Origin: Paenirhodobacter populi
GTDB lineage: Bacteria > Pseudomonadota > Alphaproteobacteria > Rhodobacterales > Rhodobacteraceae
Direction: 5' to 3'
Assembly: GCF_004022215.1 (NCBI RefSeq)
Contig: NZ_SAUZ01000012.1
Coordinates: 102,661-166,660 of the forward strand
DNA length: 64,000 bases
Position numbers and translations under genes: made by a program
Part shown: in pieces, positions 42,734 through 51,358 of the stretch
Position numbering within the stretch: position 1 is the stretch's first letter
Layout of the letters: each line of letters opens with the position of its first letter
The notes under the pieces: generated by a model
What the model saw: the letters and a program-made list of their open reading frames with translations, nothing else
Database searches by the model: none
What the model was told of the DNA's origin: nothing

Positions 42734-42904
42734 ATGAGTGACAAACGCAAAAGCCCCGTCACGTTCCTCGCGCAAGGCGACAGCGGCGTGACCTATACCG
42801 TCACGGAAGCGGATCTGACGCTCAGGGACGGGCGCAAGCTGCGGGCGAACGGCGACGGAACCTGGACGATCCTCGAAACCGGCGAGATCCTGACCCGGCG
42901 CTGA
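42734..42904 (+). CDS. 56-residue hypothetical protein
   Basis: It starts MSDKRKSPVTFLAQGDSGVT and ends TWTILETGEILTRR. The length, the GC-rich third positions and the tight spacing (seven bases after the previous stop) support a real gene. It is charged, without membrane segment or cysteines, and the internal pattern looks like two beta-hairpins (VTYTVTEADLTLRDG, LRANGDGTWTILETG). It lies between the secreted protein and the Zur-type palindrome of the next gene. Function unknown. Confidence 0.5.
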   Translation: MSDKRKSPVTFLAQGDSGVTYTVTEADLTLRDGRKLRANGDGTWTILETGEILTRR

Positions 42905-42962
42905 ACGGCTGGCCTCAAGGCCGGATTCGGCATTGCGGCGCCGCGCGATTCCGCTTAGTTAT

Positions 42963-42980
42963 GTAATGTAATAACATTGC
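42963..42980. promoter_or_regulatory. Zur-type operator of the second CobW-type GTPase
   Basis: GTAATG-TAATAA-CATTGC has the same arm-N6-arm layout as the palindrome at 36006 and matches the GTAATG/CATTAC consensus at 11 of 12 arm positions. It lies 16 bases before the GTPase start, where bound repressor would block transcription. Confidence 0.65.
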
Positions 42981-42996
42981 ACTTTGCGAGGATGCC

Positions 42997-44220
42997 ATGC
43001 CAGCCAGCCAGCCTTCAGCCGACAAACGCCTGCCCGTCACCGTCCTGTCCGGGTTCCTCGGGGCGGGGAAGACCACGCTTCTGAACCATATCCTGAACAA
43101 CCGCGACGGCCGCCGGGTCGCGGTCATCGTCAACGACATGTCCGAGGTGAACATCGACGCGGACCTCGTGCGCGACGGGGCCGAACTGTCCCGGTCCGAG
43201 GAAAAGCTGGTCGAGATGACCAACGGCTGCATCTGCTGCACGCTGCGCGACGATCTGCTGGTCGAGGTGCGCAGGCTCGCGGCCGAAGGGCGCTTTGACT
43301 ATCTGCTGATCGAATCCACCGGCATCGCCGAGCCGCTGCCCGTCGCCGCGACCTTCGATTTCCGCGATGCGGAGGGCAGGAGCCTGTCGGATGTGGCGCG
43401 GCTCGACACGATGGTGACGGTGGTCGATGCGGTGAACCTGACGCGGGATTTCGCCAGCCACGATTTCATCGCCGACCGCGGCGAAAGCCTTGGCGAGCAG
43501 GACGAACGCACCCTGGTCGACCTGCTGACCGATCAGATGGAATTCGCCGATGTCATCGTGCTGAACAAGGTGACCGAGGCCGGCCCCGTGCAGCTGGATC
43601 ACGCGCGCAAGATCGTGCGGGCGCTGAACCCCGATGCGAAGCTGATCGAGACGGATTTTTCGCGTGTGGCGCCCGATGCGATCTTCGACACCGGCCTCTT
43701 TGATTTCGACAAGGCCCACATGCATCCGATGTGGGCCAAGGAGCTTTACGGGTTCGAGGAGCACGTGCCCGAAACCGAGGAATACGGCATTTCCTCCTTC
43801 GTCTACCGCGCGCGGCGGCCGTTCCATCCGAAGCGGATCCATGACGTGCTGAACGGCGATCTGCCCGGCGTGATCCGCGCCAAGGGGCATTTCTGGATCG
43901 CCAGCCGGCCGAACTGGGCCGCGGAGTTCAGCCTCGCCGGGGCGATTTCCAGCGTCACGCCGCTTGGCGGCTGGTGGGCCTCGGTCCCGCGCGACCGCTG
44001 GCCCACGCATCCCGACAGTCTGGCCGAGGTGGCGAAGGTCTGGGAGGATCCCTGGGGCGACCGGCGGCAGGAACTGGTGTTCATCGGCTCGGGCATGGAC
44101 AGGGCGGCGCTGACCGCGCGGCTCGATGCGGCGCTGGTCGAGGCCGGGGACTTCACGCCCACGGACTGGGCGAACCTGCCCGATCCCTTCCCGCAATGGG
44201 GTCACCGCCGGGTGGCGTGA
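42997..44220 (+). CDS. zigA: CobW/COG0523-family GTPase, ZigA-like zinc metallochaperone
   Basis: A 407-residue G3E GTPase. Walker A is [20 protein letters not shown], then [18 protein letters not shown], the CxCC motif [20 protein letters not shown], switch [15 protein letters not shown] and the G4-like [11 protein letters not shown]. The C-terminal domain has the ZigA-type [20 protein letters not shown] and [13 protein letters not shown]. This is the YeiR/ZigA branch that is Zur-repressed in other proteobacteria. A Zur-type palindrome overlaps its promoter. A bidirectional-looking terminator separates it from the convergent glucose-dehydrogenase gene. Confidence 0.9.
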   Translation: MPASQPSADKRLPVTVLSGFLGAGKTTLLNHILNNRDGRRVAVIVNDMSEVNIDADLVRDGAELSRSEEKLVEMTNGCICCTLRDDLLVEVRRLAAEGRFDYLLIESTGIAEPLPVAATFDFRDAEGRSLSDVARLDTMVTVVDAVNLTRDFASHDFIADRGESLGEQDERTLVDLLTDQMEFADVIVLNKVTEAGPVQLDHARKIVRALNPDAKLIETDFSRVAPDAIFDTGLFDFDKAHMHPMWAKELYGFEEHVPETEEYGISSFVYRARRPFHPKRIHDVLNGDLPGVIRAKGHFWIASRPNWAAEFSLAGAISSVTPLGGWWASVPRDRWPTHPDSLAEVAKVWEDPWGDRRQELVFIGSGMDRAALTARLDAALVEAGDFTPTDWANLPDPFPQWGHRRVA

Positions 44221-44268
44221 CCGGAAGGGGAACCGGCTCAGGAATGACCTGTGCCCGGAGTATGCGAA

Positions 44269-44301
44269 GGGGCGCGGAAATCCGCGCCCCCAAGCGTTTT
44301 T
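44269..44301 (+). terminator. Terminator between convergent genes
   Basis: GGGGCGCGG and CCGCGCCCC pair perfectly over nine bases around AAAT, followed by CAAGCGTTTTT. The T run favours ending the plus-strand GTPase transcript; the hairpin also faces the end of the minus-strand dehydrogenase gene. Confidence 0.75.
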
Positions 44302-46751
44302 CAGTCCTTCTTCGGCAGGGCGAAGGCCACCAGATAGTCGCCCGGCTGCGTCTGCATCAGGTTGTGACCGCCCGCCGCGATGACGACATACTGGCGCGCG
44401 TCCGGCCCCATGTAGGTCATCGGCGTGGCATTGCCGCCCGCCGGCAGGCGCCCCTTCCACAGCACGTCGCCCGTCGCCAGATCCATCGCGCGCAGCGACT
44501 GTTCGCCCGAGGCGGCGACGAACACCAGACCGGATTTGGTCGTGATCGACCCGCCAAGACCCGGCACGCCCAGCTTGATCGGCAGATGCGACTTGATCAG
44601 CGTCTTGCCGAGGGTCAGGCCGCTGTCCTCGGCCGTGCCGGAACGGCGGCTCCACAGGACCTTCTTCGTCGTCAGATCGACCGCCGTCACCATCCCGTAG
44701 GGCGGGGCGAGGCAGGGCGCACCCAAGGGCGACATGAAGGGCGAAAGCCCCGCCGCATAGGGCACGCCCATCTGCGGCACGTTGCCCCCGACCGAGGTGC
44801 CCGGCGAGCCATCGGCCGCCTTCAGGCCCATCGCGTCGGCTTCGGGGCGCGGCAGCAGGCGCAGATACATCGGCACCCGGTTCCAGTTCGCGACAAGGAT
44901 CTTGCGTTCCGGGTCGAAGGATCCCGAGCCCCAGTTGCTGCCGCCGAGCGAGCCCGGCATGAACACGATGCTGTCGGTTCCGGGCGGGGTCAGCGTGCCG
45001 TCCCAGCGGGCTTCCTTGAACTTGATCCGGCACCACATCAGATCGAAGGGCGTCGCGCCCCACATGTCGGTTTCGTCGATGCCGGTGGGCTTCGCGGGAT
45101 CGAGCCCGGAAAATTCCGGCATCTCGACCGAATAGGGCTGCGTCTTGGACACCAGTTCCGGCGTCACGCCACCCTGCGGCGCGGGCAGTTCCCGAACGTC
45201 GTAGATCGGTTCGCCGGTGCGACGGTCGAGAACGAAGTTCTGCCCGCGTTTGGTCAGTTGCACGAGCGCGGGGACCGTCTCGCCATTGACGTTCAGGTCC
45301 ACGAGGCTCGGCTGCGAGCCGACATCCATGTCCCACACGTCCATGTGGACCGTCTGGAACAGCCAGCGCCGTTCGCCCGTCCTCGCGTCGAGCGCAAGGA
45401 CAGAACCCGCGAAGGCGTTGTCGAAGTCGCGGCGATGACCGGCGTAATAGTCGGGCGTCGCGTTGCCGGTGCCCAGATAGACCATGCCGAGCGTATCGTC
45501 GGCCGAAATCGGGCCCCAGCTGTTCGGCGTGCCGCGGGTGAATTCCTCGCCCGGGCCGGGCATGGCGTGGTCATGTTCGCGGCCCATGTCGAAGGCCCAT
45601 GCGAACTGGCCCGTCACCGCGTCGAAGGCCCGGATCACGCCCGAAGGCTCGTCCACCGACTGCCCGTCCGAGATCCAGCCGCCGATCACGATATTGCCCG
45701 AGGCGATGGCCGGGGCGGAGGAGACATAGGAATATCCCGGGATGACCGTGCCCAGACCCTGTTTCAGGTCGATCTGACCGTTGTCGCCGAAGCCGGTGCA
45801 GGGTTCGCCCGTCTCGGCGTCGACCGCCAGCAGCCGCGCATCGACCGTCGGCCCGATGATGCGGCGCGCGCACAGCGCATGGCCCGCACCGTTCAGGACG
45901 GACATGTCCTGCTGCGCGGCCGCGACCTCGTGATAGGCGACCCCGCGACAGGCGGCGGAGCCGGTCACACCGCGCAGGTTGACATTCGCGTTGAAGCGCC
46001 AGTTCTCCTTGCCCGTCTCGGCATTCAGCGAAACGATGTCGTTGCGCGGCGTGCAGAAATAGACCGAGCCGCCCACCTGCAGCGGCGTCACCTCAAAGCG
46101 GCGGTTCGGCCCCTCGGGCGGCGGATAATCCCCGGTGCGGTAGGTCCAGGCCACCTGCAGATCCTTGACGTTGTCGGGCGTGATCTGCGTCAGCGGTGAA
46201 AACCGGGTGCCGGCGGCGTCATTGCCGTAATTCGTCCATTCGCCCGGTTCCGCGGCCGGGGTATATTGCGCGACGGCGGCGGGCAGCCCCTTGGTGTTGC
46301 GCACCTCGTGAAGGTCGCCGGTGGCAAAGCCCCAGACGAACAGCCCGGCGATCGACAGCGCCAGAGCCGCCGGAATGCCCTTGCAGGCGATGGCGGGGCG
46401 CGGGCCGGAAACGATGCTGTCGCGATACCACGGCGTCAGGAAAAACAGGCCGAACAGGAATGGCCCCGTCAGGCGCGGCAGCAGCGTCCAGAAATCGACG
46501 CCGACCTCATGCACCGCCCAGACCCAGGTCCAGGCCAGCATCAGCGCATACAGCCATCCGCCCCAGGCGCTGCCGCGCCAGACCAGCAGGGCCGAGACGA
46601 TCACCGCGATGCCGGTGATCAGGAAATACCAGGTGCCTCCGAGGGCGGCCAGCTCGCCGCCTCCCCAGGCATATGCGGCGCCAATCAGCGCGATGACGAT
46701 GGCGAAGACCTTCGCCACCACCGCCCGCGGGCGCGTAACCGTTTCTGTCAT
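44301..46751 (-). CDS. gcd: Membrane-bound PQQ-dependent glucose/quinate/shikimate-type dehydrogenase
   Basis: An 816-residue quinoprotein. Residues 1-140 contain about five membrane helices (KVFAIVIALIGAAYAWGGGE, LPRLTGPFLFGLFFLTPWYR). The periplasmic eight-bladed propeller begins at about 165 (WTNYGNDAAGTRFSPLTQIT) and shows the PQQ motifs GDYPPPEGPNRRFEVTPLQV, HEHDHAMPG-like REHDHAMPG and MSPLGAPCLAPPYGMVTAVD. It oxidises an aldose or cyclic polyol in the periplasm and passes electrons to ubiquinone. The start at 46751 avoids an in-frame extension that would cover the operator. No pqq biosynthesis genes lie in the window. Confidence 0.9.
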   Translation of the reverse strand: MTETVTRPRAVVAKVFAIVIALIGAAYAWGGGELAALGGTWYFLITGIAVIVSALLVWRGSAWGGWLYALMLAWTWVWAVHEVGVDFWTLLPRLTGPFLFGLFFLTPWYRDSIVSGPRPAIACKGIPAALALSIAGLFVWGFATGDLHEVRNTKGLPAAVAQYTPAAEPGEWTNYGNDAAGTRFSPLTQITPDNVKDLQVAWTYRTGDYPPPEGPNRRFEVTPLQVGGSVYFCTPRNDIVSLNAETGKENWRFNANVNLRGVTGSAACRGVAYHEVAAAQQDMSVLNGAGHALCARRIIGPTVDARLLAVDAETGEPCTGFGDNGQIDLKQGLGTVIPGYSYVSSAPAIASGNIVIGGWISDGQSVDEPSGVIRAFDAVTGQFAWAFDMGREHDHAMPGPGEEFTRGTPNSWGPISADDTLGMVYLGTGNATPDYYAGHRRDFDNAFAGSVLALDARTGERRWLFQTVHMDVWDMDVGSQPSLVDLNVNGETVPALVQLTKRGQNFVLDRRTGEPIYDVRELPAPQGGVTPELVSKTQPYSVEMPEFSGLDPAKPTGIDETDMWGATPFDLMWCRIKFKEARWDGTLTPPGTDSIVFMPGSLGGSNWGSGSFDPERKILVANWNRVPMYLRLLPRPEADAMGLKAADGSPGTSVGGNVPQMGVPYAAGLSPFMSPLGAPCLAPPYGMVTAVDLTTKKVLWSRRSGTAEDSGLTLGKTLIKSHLPIKLGVPGLGGSITTKSGLVFVAASGEQSLRAMDLATGDVLWKGRLPAGGNATPMTYMGPDARQYVVIAAGGHNLMQTQPGDYLVAFALPKKD

Positions 46752-46827
46752 GTCGTTTCCCCTTGATCGGGTTTCCCCACGCTGCGGCGTGAACCGGCAG
46801 TGCGGACTCCTGAAACCCGGAGGCATT

Positions 46828-46847
46828 AAGTGACTCTGTGGTCACTT
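46828..46847. promoter_or_regulatory. TetR-type operator between the TetR and dehydrogenase genes
   Basis: AAGTGAC-TCTGTG-GTCACTT is a palindrome with perfect 7-bp arms, 77 bases upstream of the dehydrogenase start and 72 bases past the end of the TetR gene. Size and position fit a TetR dimer site controlling the dehydrogenase. Confidence 0.65.
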
Positions 46848-46918
46848 TTATACAAGCGAAAAATGCGACAAATTGGCGCGCGACGACATGCGTCACGCAA
46901 CGTCCTTTGGCGGGGGAT

Positions 46919-47578
46919 TCAACGGCTGGGGGGAAAGATCAGGTCGATCTGTTCGGCCAGCAGCTCGGCACCCGAAACCGGCGCGTCGGGCACGAGGATG
47001 CCGGTCTCGATCATCGCCAGCCAGAGCGGCGCGAAGATCAGTTGCGGGTGGCGCAGCAGGCGGTCGTCCGTCAGCTCTCCGCGTTCCATGGCGATGCGGG
47101 CCGCGGCGCGGACGAAATCGATCGTACGATCATAGGCTTCGCGGCGATAGGCCTGAACGATGAACGGAAAATTCCGCCCCTCGGCCAGCACGAGGCGGGC
47201 GACGTCGGCCCGGCGCGAGGTCTCGATCGTCGTCATCACCGGGATCAGGCTCCGGCGCAGGAAATCGCCGACGCTCTCATCCGCGCGCGGCTCGGGCGGG
47301 CCGATGCCGCTGATCAGCGGGGCCATGAATTCCGCCACGACGCCCTCGAACAGGGCCGACTTGGTCGGGAAATAGCGATAGGCGGTGCCCTTCGCGATGC
47401 CCGCGCGCTCGGTGATTCGCGACATCTGCGCCCCGGCAAAGCCATTCTCGACGAATTCATCCAGCGCGGCATGCAGCAGGCAGGACCGCGTCTGCGCAGT
47501 CTTTTCCGGGCTCGGCCCGCGGGTGCGGGGCTTGCGGGGCGGCGCTTCGCGGGGATTGTCGCCGGTTTCATCCGTCAT
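46919..47578 (-). CDS. TetR-family transcriptional regulator
   Basis: A 219-residue TetR protein. The N-terminal helix-turn-helix is at about residues 28-75 (RSCLLHAALDEFVENGFAGA, then MSRITERAGIAKGTAYRYFP), and the ligand/dimer domain follows, with TIETSRRADVARLVLAEGRN. The first 25 residues are basic and proline-rich. It lies directly upstream of the glucose-type dehydrogenase on the same strand, with a palindromic operator in between, and probably represses it. Confidence 0.88.
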   Translation of the reverse strand: MTDETGDNPREAPPRKPRTRGPSPEKTAQTRSCLLHAALDEFVENGFAGAQMSRITERAGIAKGTAYRYFPTKSALFEGVVAEFMAPLISGIGPPEPRADESVGDFLRRSLIPVMTTIETSRRADVARLVLAEGRNFPFIVQAYRREAYDRTIDFVRAAARIAMERGELTDDRLLRHPQLIFAPLWLAMIETGILVPDAPVSGAELLAEQIDLIFPPSR

Positions 47579-47751
47579 CGCGTGCCTCCGTCAGGGCCAG
47601 GGCATGGGCGCGCCGTATCCGAAGGCACAGGCTGCGCGCGGGTCCGGCCATCAGACCGACATGTCGGGGGGCAGTCCGACATAGGCCGGCGCCTCTGTCG
47701 TGATCCTGTCGTCCATCCGGACATGCGGCATCGAGCTTTGCGTAGGCATGG

Positions 47752-47973
47752 CTATTCCCCAGTCGCAGGCAATGTATCCCATTTGGGATCGGCGACAATA
47801 TCGCGCATGGCCTCACGCGCAGACGGGAATCGCCCCGGGAGAGAGACCTGCCGGACCTGCCCGAAAGGGCCGTGCGGGGCAGGCACGCCGCATCCGGTTT
47901 CCGCCGCATGGTCTGACGCGCGCGTCATGATCGTGGCGGCAATGCCCACGCGGAAGGCCGTGGCGTTTCTCAT
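47752..47973 (-). CDS. Possible 73-residue protein, unrecognised
   Basis: An open frame starts MRNATAFRVGIAATIMTRAS in an ATGA overlap with the stop of the ankyrin-like gene and ends DIVADPKWDTLPATGE. The coupled start is the main argument for it; composition is unremarkable and no family is recognised. A further 32-residue frame begins two bases after its stop (47651-47749). From there to the TetR gene start nothing coding is seen. Confidence 0.3.
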   Translation of the reverse strand: MRNATAFRVGIAATIMTRASDHAAETGCGVPAPHGPFGQVRQVSLPGRFPSAREAMRDIVADPKWDTLPATGE

Positions 47974-49127
47974 GGGGCGACGCATCCTTGCCTGCTGCGA
48001 TCATAGGCGGGGGTGTCGGGTTCTTGCAGCAGGGCCTCCAGTTCGGCCCTCCGTTCGGCGGGAAGGCGCGCCGGATCGGCACCGGCCGCGATCAATACGC
48101 GGGCGGCAGGGGCCCTTCGGGTGCGGACGGCCTCGGCCAGAAAGGTCGGCTCGCCCCGGAACGGGGCATCGACATCCGCGCCCTGCGCCACCAGAAGCCG
48201 GGCGAAGGGCAGGGCCCTTGGCGCGGTCACCGTCTCCATGAAGCGATAGAGGGCCTCCATCGCCTGTTCCAGTTCGGCCGTGCCAACGGGGACCGGACGT
48301 TCGGCGAACAGCCATTCCCCGACCCCGATCGCGGCGCCGGAGGCGGCGGCCGCAACAAGGCCGTCCCGCGGATCGCCATCCCCTGTCGGCAAAGGCACAC
48401 CCGCGGTGCGGAACGCCCGGATCATCTCCATGCGGTCAAGTCTGGCGGCGGTCAGCAGGGCCTCTTCCCTGCTTCTGTCGTCGCTGACGGGCAGCAGCAG
48501 GTCCACCATCGCGCGGTCGCCGCGCGCCACGGCGGCGCTCAGACCCAGACGGGCGGGCAGATAGGATCCTTCGCAGGTATACAGATCCACGCGCGAGCCA
48601 TACCAGTCGTCGCTGTCCATCCGCGTCCCGGCCTCGACCAGATGGCGCGCGACGCGGATCGCCCCCGCATCCACCGCCGCCAGCAGGTCGGAGGACAGGC
48701 CCGCCCGACTCTGGCAGCGCACCCCGCACCGGGCGCGGGCGGCGTCGTAGGCCGCCGGATCGTCCGCCCCGATCGCCGCATGGATTTCGGCACGCTGATC
48801 GCCGGCGCGCCGGTCCAGAAACGACTCCCCGATCTGATACCCGAGCCAGCCGGCGAACAGCAGGGCGGGCAGGCTCTGCGCGACAATCGCCCAGCCGAAC
48901 CAGCGGGACCGCATGCCAAGCGCCCAGACGATCCCGTTGCACAGCCAGGACAGGAACGTCCCCGCCCCGATGGCAAGGCCGCCAAGCGCCAGACCCAGAC
49001 CGGGAAAGAACCCGCCCTGCGACGACGAGGCCATCAGCAGAAGGCCGAAAACGACGCCGCCACCGAAGGCGATCGCCGATATTGTCAAAAGAAGGATGCG
49101 CGCGACCTCTTTCATGCCACCGGCCAT
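47970..49127 (-). CDS. Membrane protein with ankyrin-repeat-like domain
   Basis: A 385-residue protein. The N-terminal 110 residues contain about three membrane helices (ILLLTISAIAFGGGVVFGLL, LGLALGGLAIGAGTFLSWL, AIVAQSLPALLFAGWLGYQI). The rest is helical and repeat-like, with ankyrin-type strings such as LLAAVDAGAIRVARHLVEAG, LTAARLDRMEMIRAFRTAGV, LPFARLLVAQGADVDAPFRG and FLAEAVRTRRAPAARVLIAA. Two start codons are possible (49127 and 49115). Function unknown; such proteins usually mediate protein contacts at the membrane. The stop overlaps a possible small gene. Confidence 0.65.
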   Translation of the reverse strand: MAGGMKEVARILLLTISAIAFGGGVVFGLLLMASSSQGGFFPGLGLALGGLAIGAGTFLSWLCNGIVWALGMRSRWFGWAIVAQSLPALLFAGWLGYQIGESFLDRRAGDQRAEIHAAIGADDPAAYDAARARCGVRCQSRAGLSSDLLAAVDAGAIRVARHLVEAGTRMDSDDWYGSRVDLYTCEGSYLPARLGLSAAVARGDRAMVDLLLPVSDDRSREEALLTAARLDRMEMIRAFRTAGVPLPTGDGDPRDGLVAAAASGAAIGVGEWLFAERPVPVGTAELEQAMEALYRFMETVTAPRALPFARLLVAQGADVDAPFRGEPTFLAEAVRTRRAPAARVLIAAGADPARLPAERRAELEALLQEPDTPAYDRSRQGCVAP

Positions 49128-49228
49128 ATTGGCCCGGTCACGTCGGCGTCAAGACCGCGTGCCCCAAGGGGCGCTCCTCGGTCGGGATGACAAACCCTCC
49201 ACACGGCCTCTCTTGCCATTCATCTTTC

Positions 49229-49284
49229 CATAAATATCCCGGGGGTGAGCCCGGAACGGGCGAGGGGGCTGGCCCCCTGCTGTC
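49229..49284. repeat. Intergenic repeat, compact copy
   Basis: It opens CATAAATATCCCGGGG and carries GCGAGGGGGCTGG, as does the longer copy at 40468-40599. Two small hairpins are possible: GCCCG/CGGGC around GAA, and GGGGGC/GCCCCC around TG. It lies between two minus-strand genes and could serve as a transcription end signal. Confidence 0.65.
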
Positions 49285-49348
49285 CTATCCACCCGCGACA
49301 CCGGCTGAGTATATTCCCAATGCGGCCGCGTATGGTCCCTAATCCGCC

Positions 49349-50422
49349 TCAGCCGCCCGATCCCGCAAGCGCTCCGGCCACGACACGCATCTCTTCACCC
49401 CTATTGTATAGATGCGGCGTCATCCGCAAAAACGCCCGGTCGCCGGCCTGTGCGAGGCGGGACAACGGCTCCTCGGTCGCCGGAAGCGACCATTTGGCGA
49501 GGATGTCCCGTTCGCGCAGGGCGTTGTCGATCCGGTCCCGCGCCGCCACGGCGACGCTCAGCACGACGGTCCCCGGCGCGTGCGCATCCGCCGCCGCGAG
49601 GACCTGCGCTCCGGCGATGTCGCAATCCTCCAGCGCCCCGCGCAGGTCCCGTTCCAGCTCGGCGATCCGCCCGGCGATCGTCACCACCCCGGCGTCCAGA
49701 CAGGCATTCAGGGCGACGCCAAGGGCGCATCGGCCGGCGACATTGAAATCCCGCGCCTCCAGCGCCATTGCATCGGTCCCGAGCGTCCGCTCCGCCCGGG
49801 GCGAAAGCGCGGCGACGGCGGTACCCCTTGGCCCGCGCAGCCATTTCCGCGCCGTCCCCAGAAGGACGTCGCAGCCCGTCTCCATCGAAACCGGCGCACG
49901 GCCAAGCGCCTGCGCGGCGTCGACGATGACAAGGGCGGTCTCGGGCCGGGGCAGGGCGCCGATCGCCGCGACCGGATAGAGCAATCCCTCGATGCTGGTC
50001 ACGGCGGGCAGCAGGATCGCGGCGGTCCTGTCGTCGATCCGGCCGTGCCAGGCGGCGGGGTCGAAGGCCTCGCCCTCGGGCACGACATCGACGCCAAGAT
50101 CGAGGATCGAGGCAAGGTGCCGCAGGTGCCGGATATTGGCGCCCCATTCATGCGGCGAAAGCAGAATGCGCCTGCCGGTCAGGGGCAGCCGCCCGATGAC
50201 CGCCTGCCACAACTGCGTCGTCGTCGTGCCGAAGATGGTCCGCGCCCCGGGCGCATCCAGAAGGCGCGCGGCCGCGGTGCGCGCCCGGGCAAGGTCCGCT
50301 TGCGCCGCATCTTCGGACAGGACCGTCCCGTGGTCCAGCTCGGCCTCGATCCGCGTCTTCGCGGCCTCGAGTGTCGCGCGGTCCGGCAATCCGTGGCTGG
50401 CGGCGTTCAGATAGATCGGCAT
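49349..50422 (-). CDS. Class V aminotransferase/cysteine desulfurase-like PLP enzyme
   Basis: A 357-residue fold-type I PLP enzyme. The start PIYLNAASHGLPDRATLEAA is typical. PLP-pocket features are FGTTTTQLWQAVIGRL, the aspartate in LVIVDAAQALGR and the Schiff-base lysine in LGTARKWLRGPRGTAV, with the C-terminal LRMTPHLYNRGEEMRVV. Canonical desulfurases carry a catalytic cysteine loop that is not evident here, so an aminotransferase or lyase of the selenocysteine-lyase-like group is more likely. The start at 50422 is preferred over one 21 bases upstream. No operon partner hints at the substrate. Confidence 0.85.
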   Translation of the reverse strand: MPIYLNAASHGLPDRATLEAAKTRIEAELDHGTVLSEDAAQADLARARTAAARLLDAPGARTIFGTTTTQLWQAVIGRLPLTGRRILLSPHEWGANIRHLRHLASILDLGVDVVPEGEAFDPAAWHGRIDDRTAAILLPAVTSIEGLLYPVAAIGALPRPETALVIVDAAQALGRAPVSMETGCDVLLGTARKWLRGPRGTAVAALSPRAERTLGTDAMALEARDFNVAGRCALGVALNACLDAGVVTIAGRIAELERDLRGALEDCDIAGAQVLAAADAHAPGTVVLSVAVAARDRIDNALRERDILAKWSLPATEEPLSRLAQAGDRAFLRMTPHLYNRGEEMRVVAGALAGSGG

Positions 50423-50752
50423 GGGGGCTCCTGCGGTCTGCACGGCGCCACTCTGGCAGATCGGCCCTGCCGTGACGAGGGGGGCGGGAACCCGCCGTCC
50501 CGGCAGACCGGCCTTTTCATGCCGGTGATCCTCTCCGCGGGCTGTTGCGCCTTTCCAAGGGCTGCTATGGGAAGCCGGTTCGCAGTGCAGCGCCTGCCGG
50601 CCCCACGGGCGGAAGCCCCGATCCCCATTCGCGGGGCGGCGACGCTGTCAGCAAGATCCGGGCCGGTCCGGCCCACCCCGTAGCCAACTGCAACCGATGG
50701 TGAACCGCCTGACCACTCCGGCCGGGCATCTGTGCGGGTATGGATCGTCACG
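50423..50752. other. Divergent intergenic region before the sigma-factor gene
   Basis: About 330 bases without a convincing gene. It must hold promoters for the minus-strand PLP enzyme and the plus-strand sigma factor. A short inverted repeat TGGT/ACCA flanks GAACCGCCTG near 50699-50716; no clear iron box was found. Confidence 0.5.
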
Positions 50753-51268
50753 ATGAGTCATGTGCTGACCGACATTTTCATGAACACGCGCCCCTCGCTT
50801 GTCTGGACCGTCATGCGCATCGTCCATGATCCGCAGGTCGCCGAGGATCTGACCCAGGAAACCTGGATCCGCGCCAGCAACGCCATGCAGCAGGAGCCGG
50901 TCGAACATGTCGAGGCGTTCCTGCACCAGATCGCGCGCAACCTCGCGCTGGATCATCTGCGCCGCAAGGGCACCCGGAGCCGCGTCGAGGCCGAGGGGCT
51001 GGCCCCGGCCGCCGTCGAACAGGTGCCCGGCGATGTCGTGTCGATCGAGGAGGGGATCATCGAAAGACAGCGGCTCGGCCATTTCGTCCAGGCACTTTCC
51101 GGTCTGCCGGAGCGGGTGCAGGCGGTGATGATCCTCGCCCGCGTGCACAACTGGCCGAACCGGCGGATCGCCGGGCATCTGGGGATTTCCGAACGCACGG
51201 TGTTCAACGACCTCCGTATGGCGCTGGGGCATTGCCGCGACGCCCTGATCCGATACGAAAAGACGTGA
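50753..51268 (+). CDS. ECF sigma factor, FecI-like
   Basis: About 171 residues with sigma-70 region 2 (MRIVHDPQVAEDLTQETWIR, HQIARNLALDHLRRKGTRSR) and region 4 (LSGLPERVQAVMILARVHNW, RRIAGHLGISERTVFNDLRM). This is the iron-starvation FecI/PvdS branch. The ATG at 50753 is used; a GTG at 50732 is possible. It is followed by a FecR-type regulator and a TonB receptor with a signalling domain, the standard cell-surface signalling triplet, so it presumably drives the receptor promoter when the siderophore is bound. Confidence 0.9.
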   Translation: MSHVLTDIFMNTRPSLVWTVMRIVHDPQVAEDLTQETWIRASNAMQQEPVEHVEAFLHQIARNLALDHLRRKGTRSRVEAEGLAPAAVEQVPGDVVSIEEGIIERQRLGHFVQALSGLPERVQAVMILARVHNWPNRRIAGHLGISERTVFNDLRMALGHCRDALIRYEKT

Positions 51269-51358
51269 CCCGGCCCCGAAAGCGCGGATCCCCGGCGGAA
51301 GGGATCTTGCCGGTTTCCGTTCCGCCGAACGTCAAGGTAAAGAAGCCCGAGCCAAGGA

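Noticed and set aside
47651..47749. PqqA-like precursor peptide (32 residues with an E-x3-Y pattern) near the PQQ dehydrogenase
   Set aside because: No pqqB-E genes follow, the flanking residues do not match PqqA, and E-x3-Y alone is a weak pattern.
49349..50422. Calling the PLP enzyme a cysteine desulfurase (SufS/IscS)
   Set aside because: No catalytic cysteine loop and no Fe-S assembly genes nearby; only the class V aminotransferase fold is supported.
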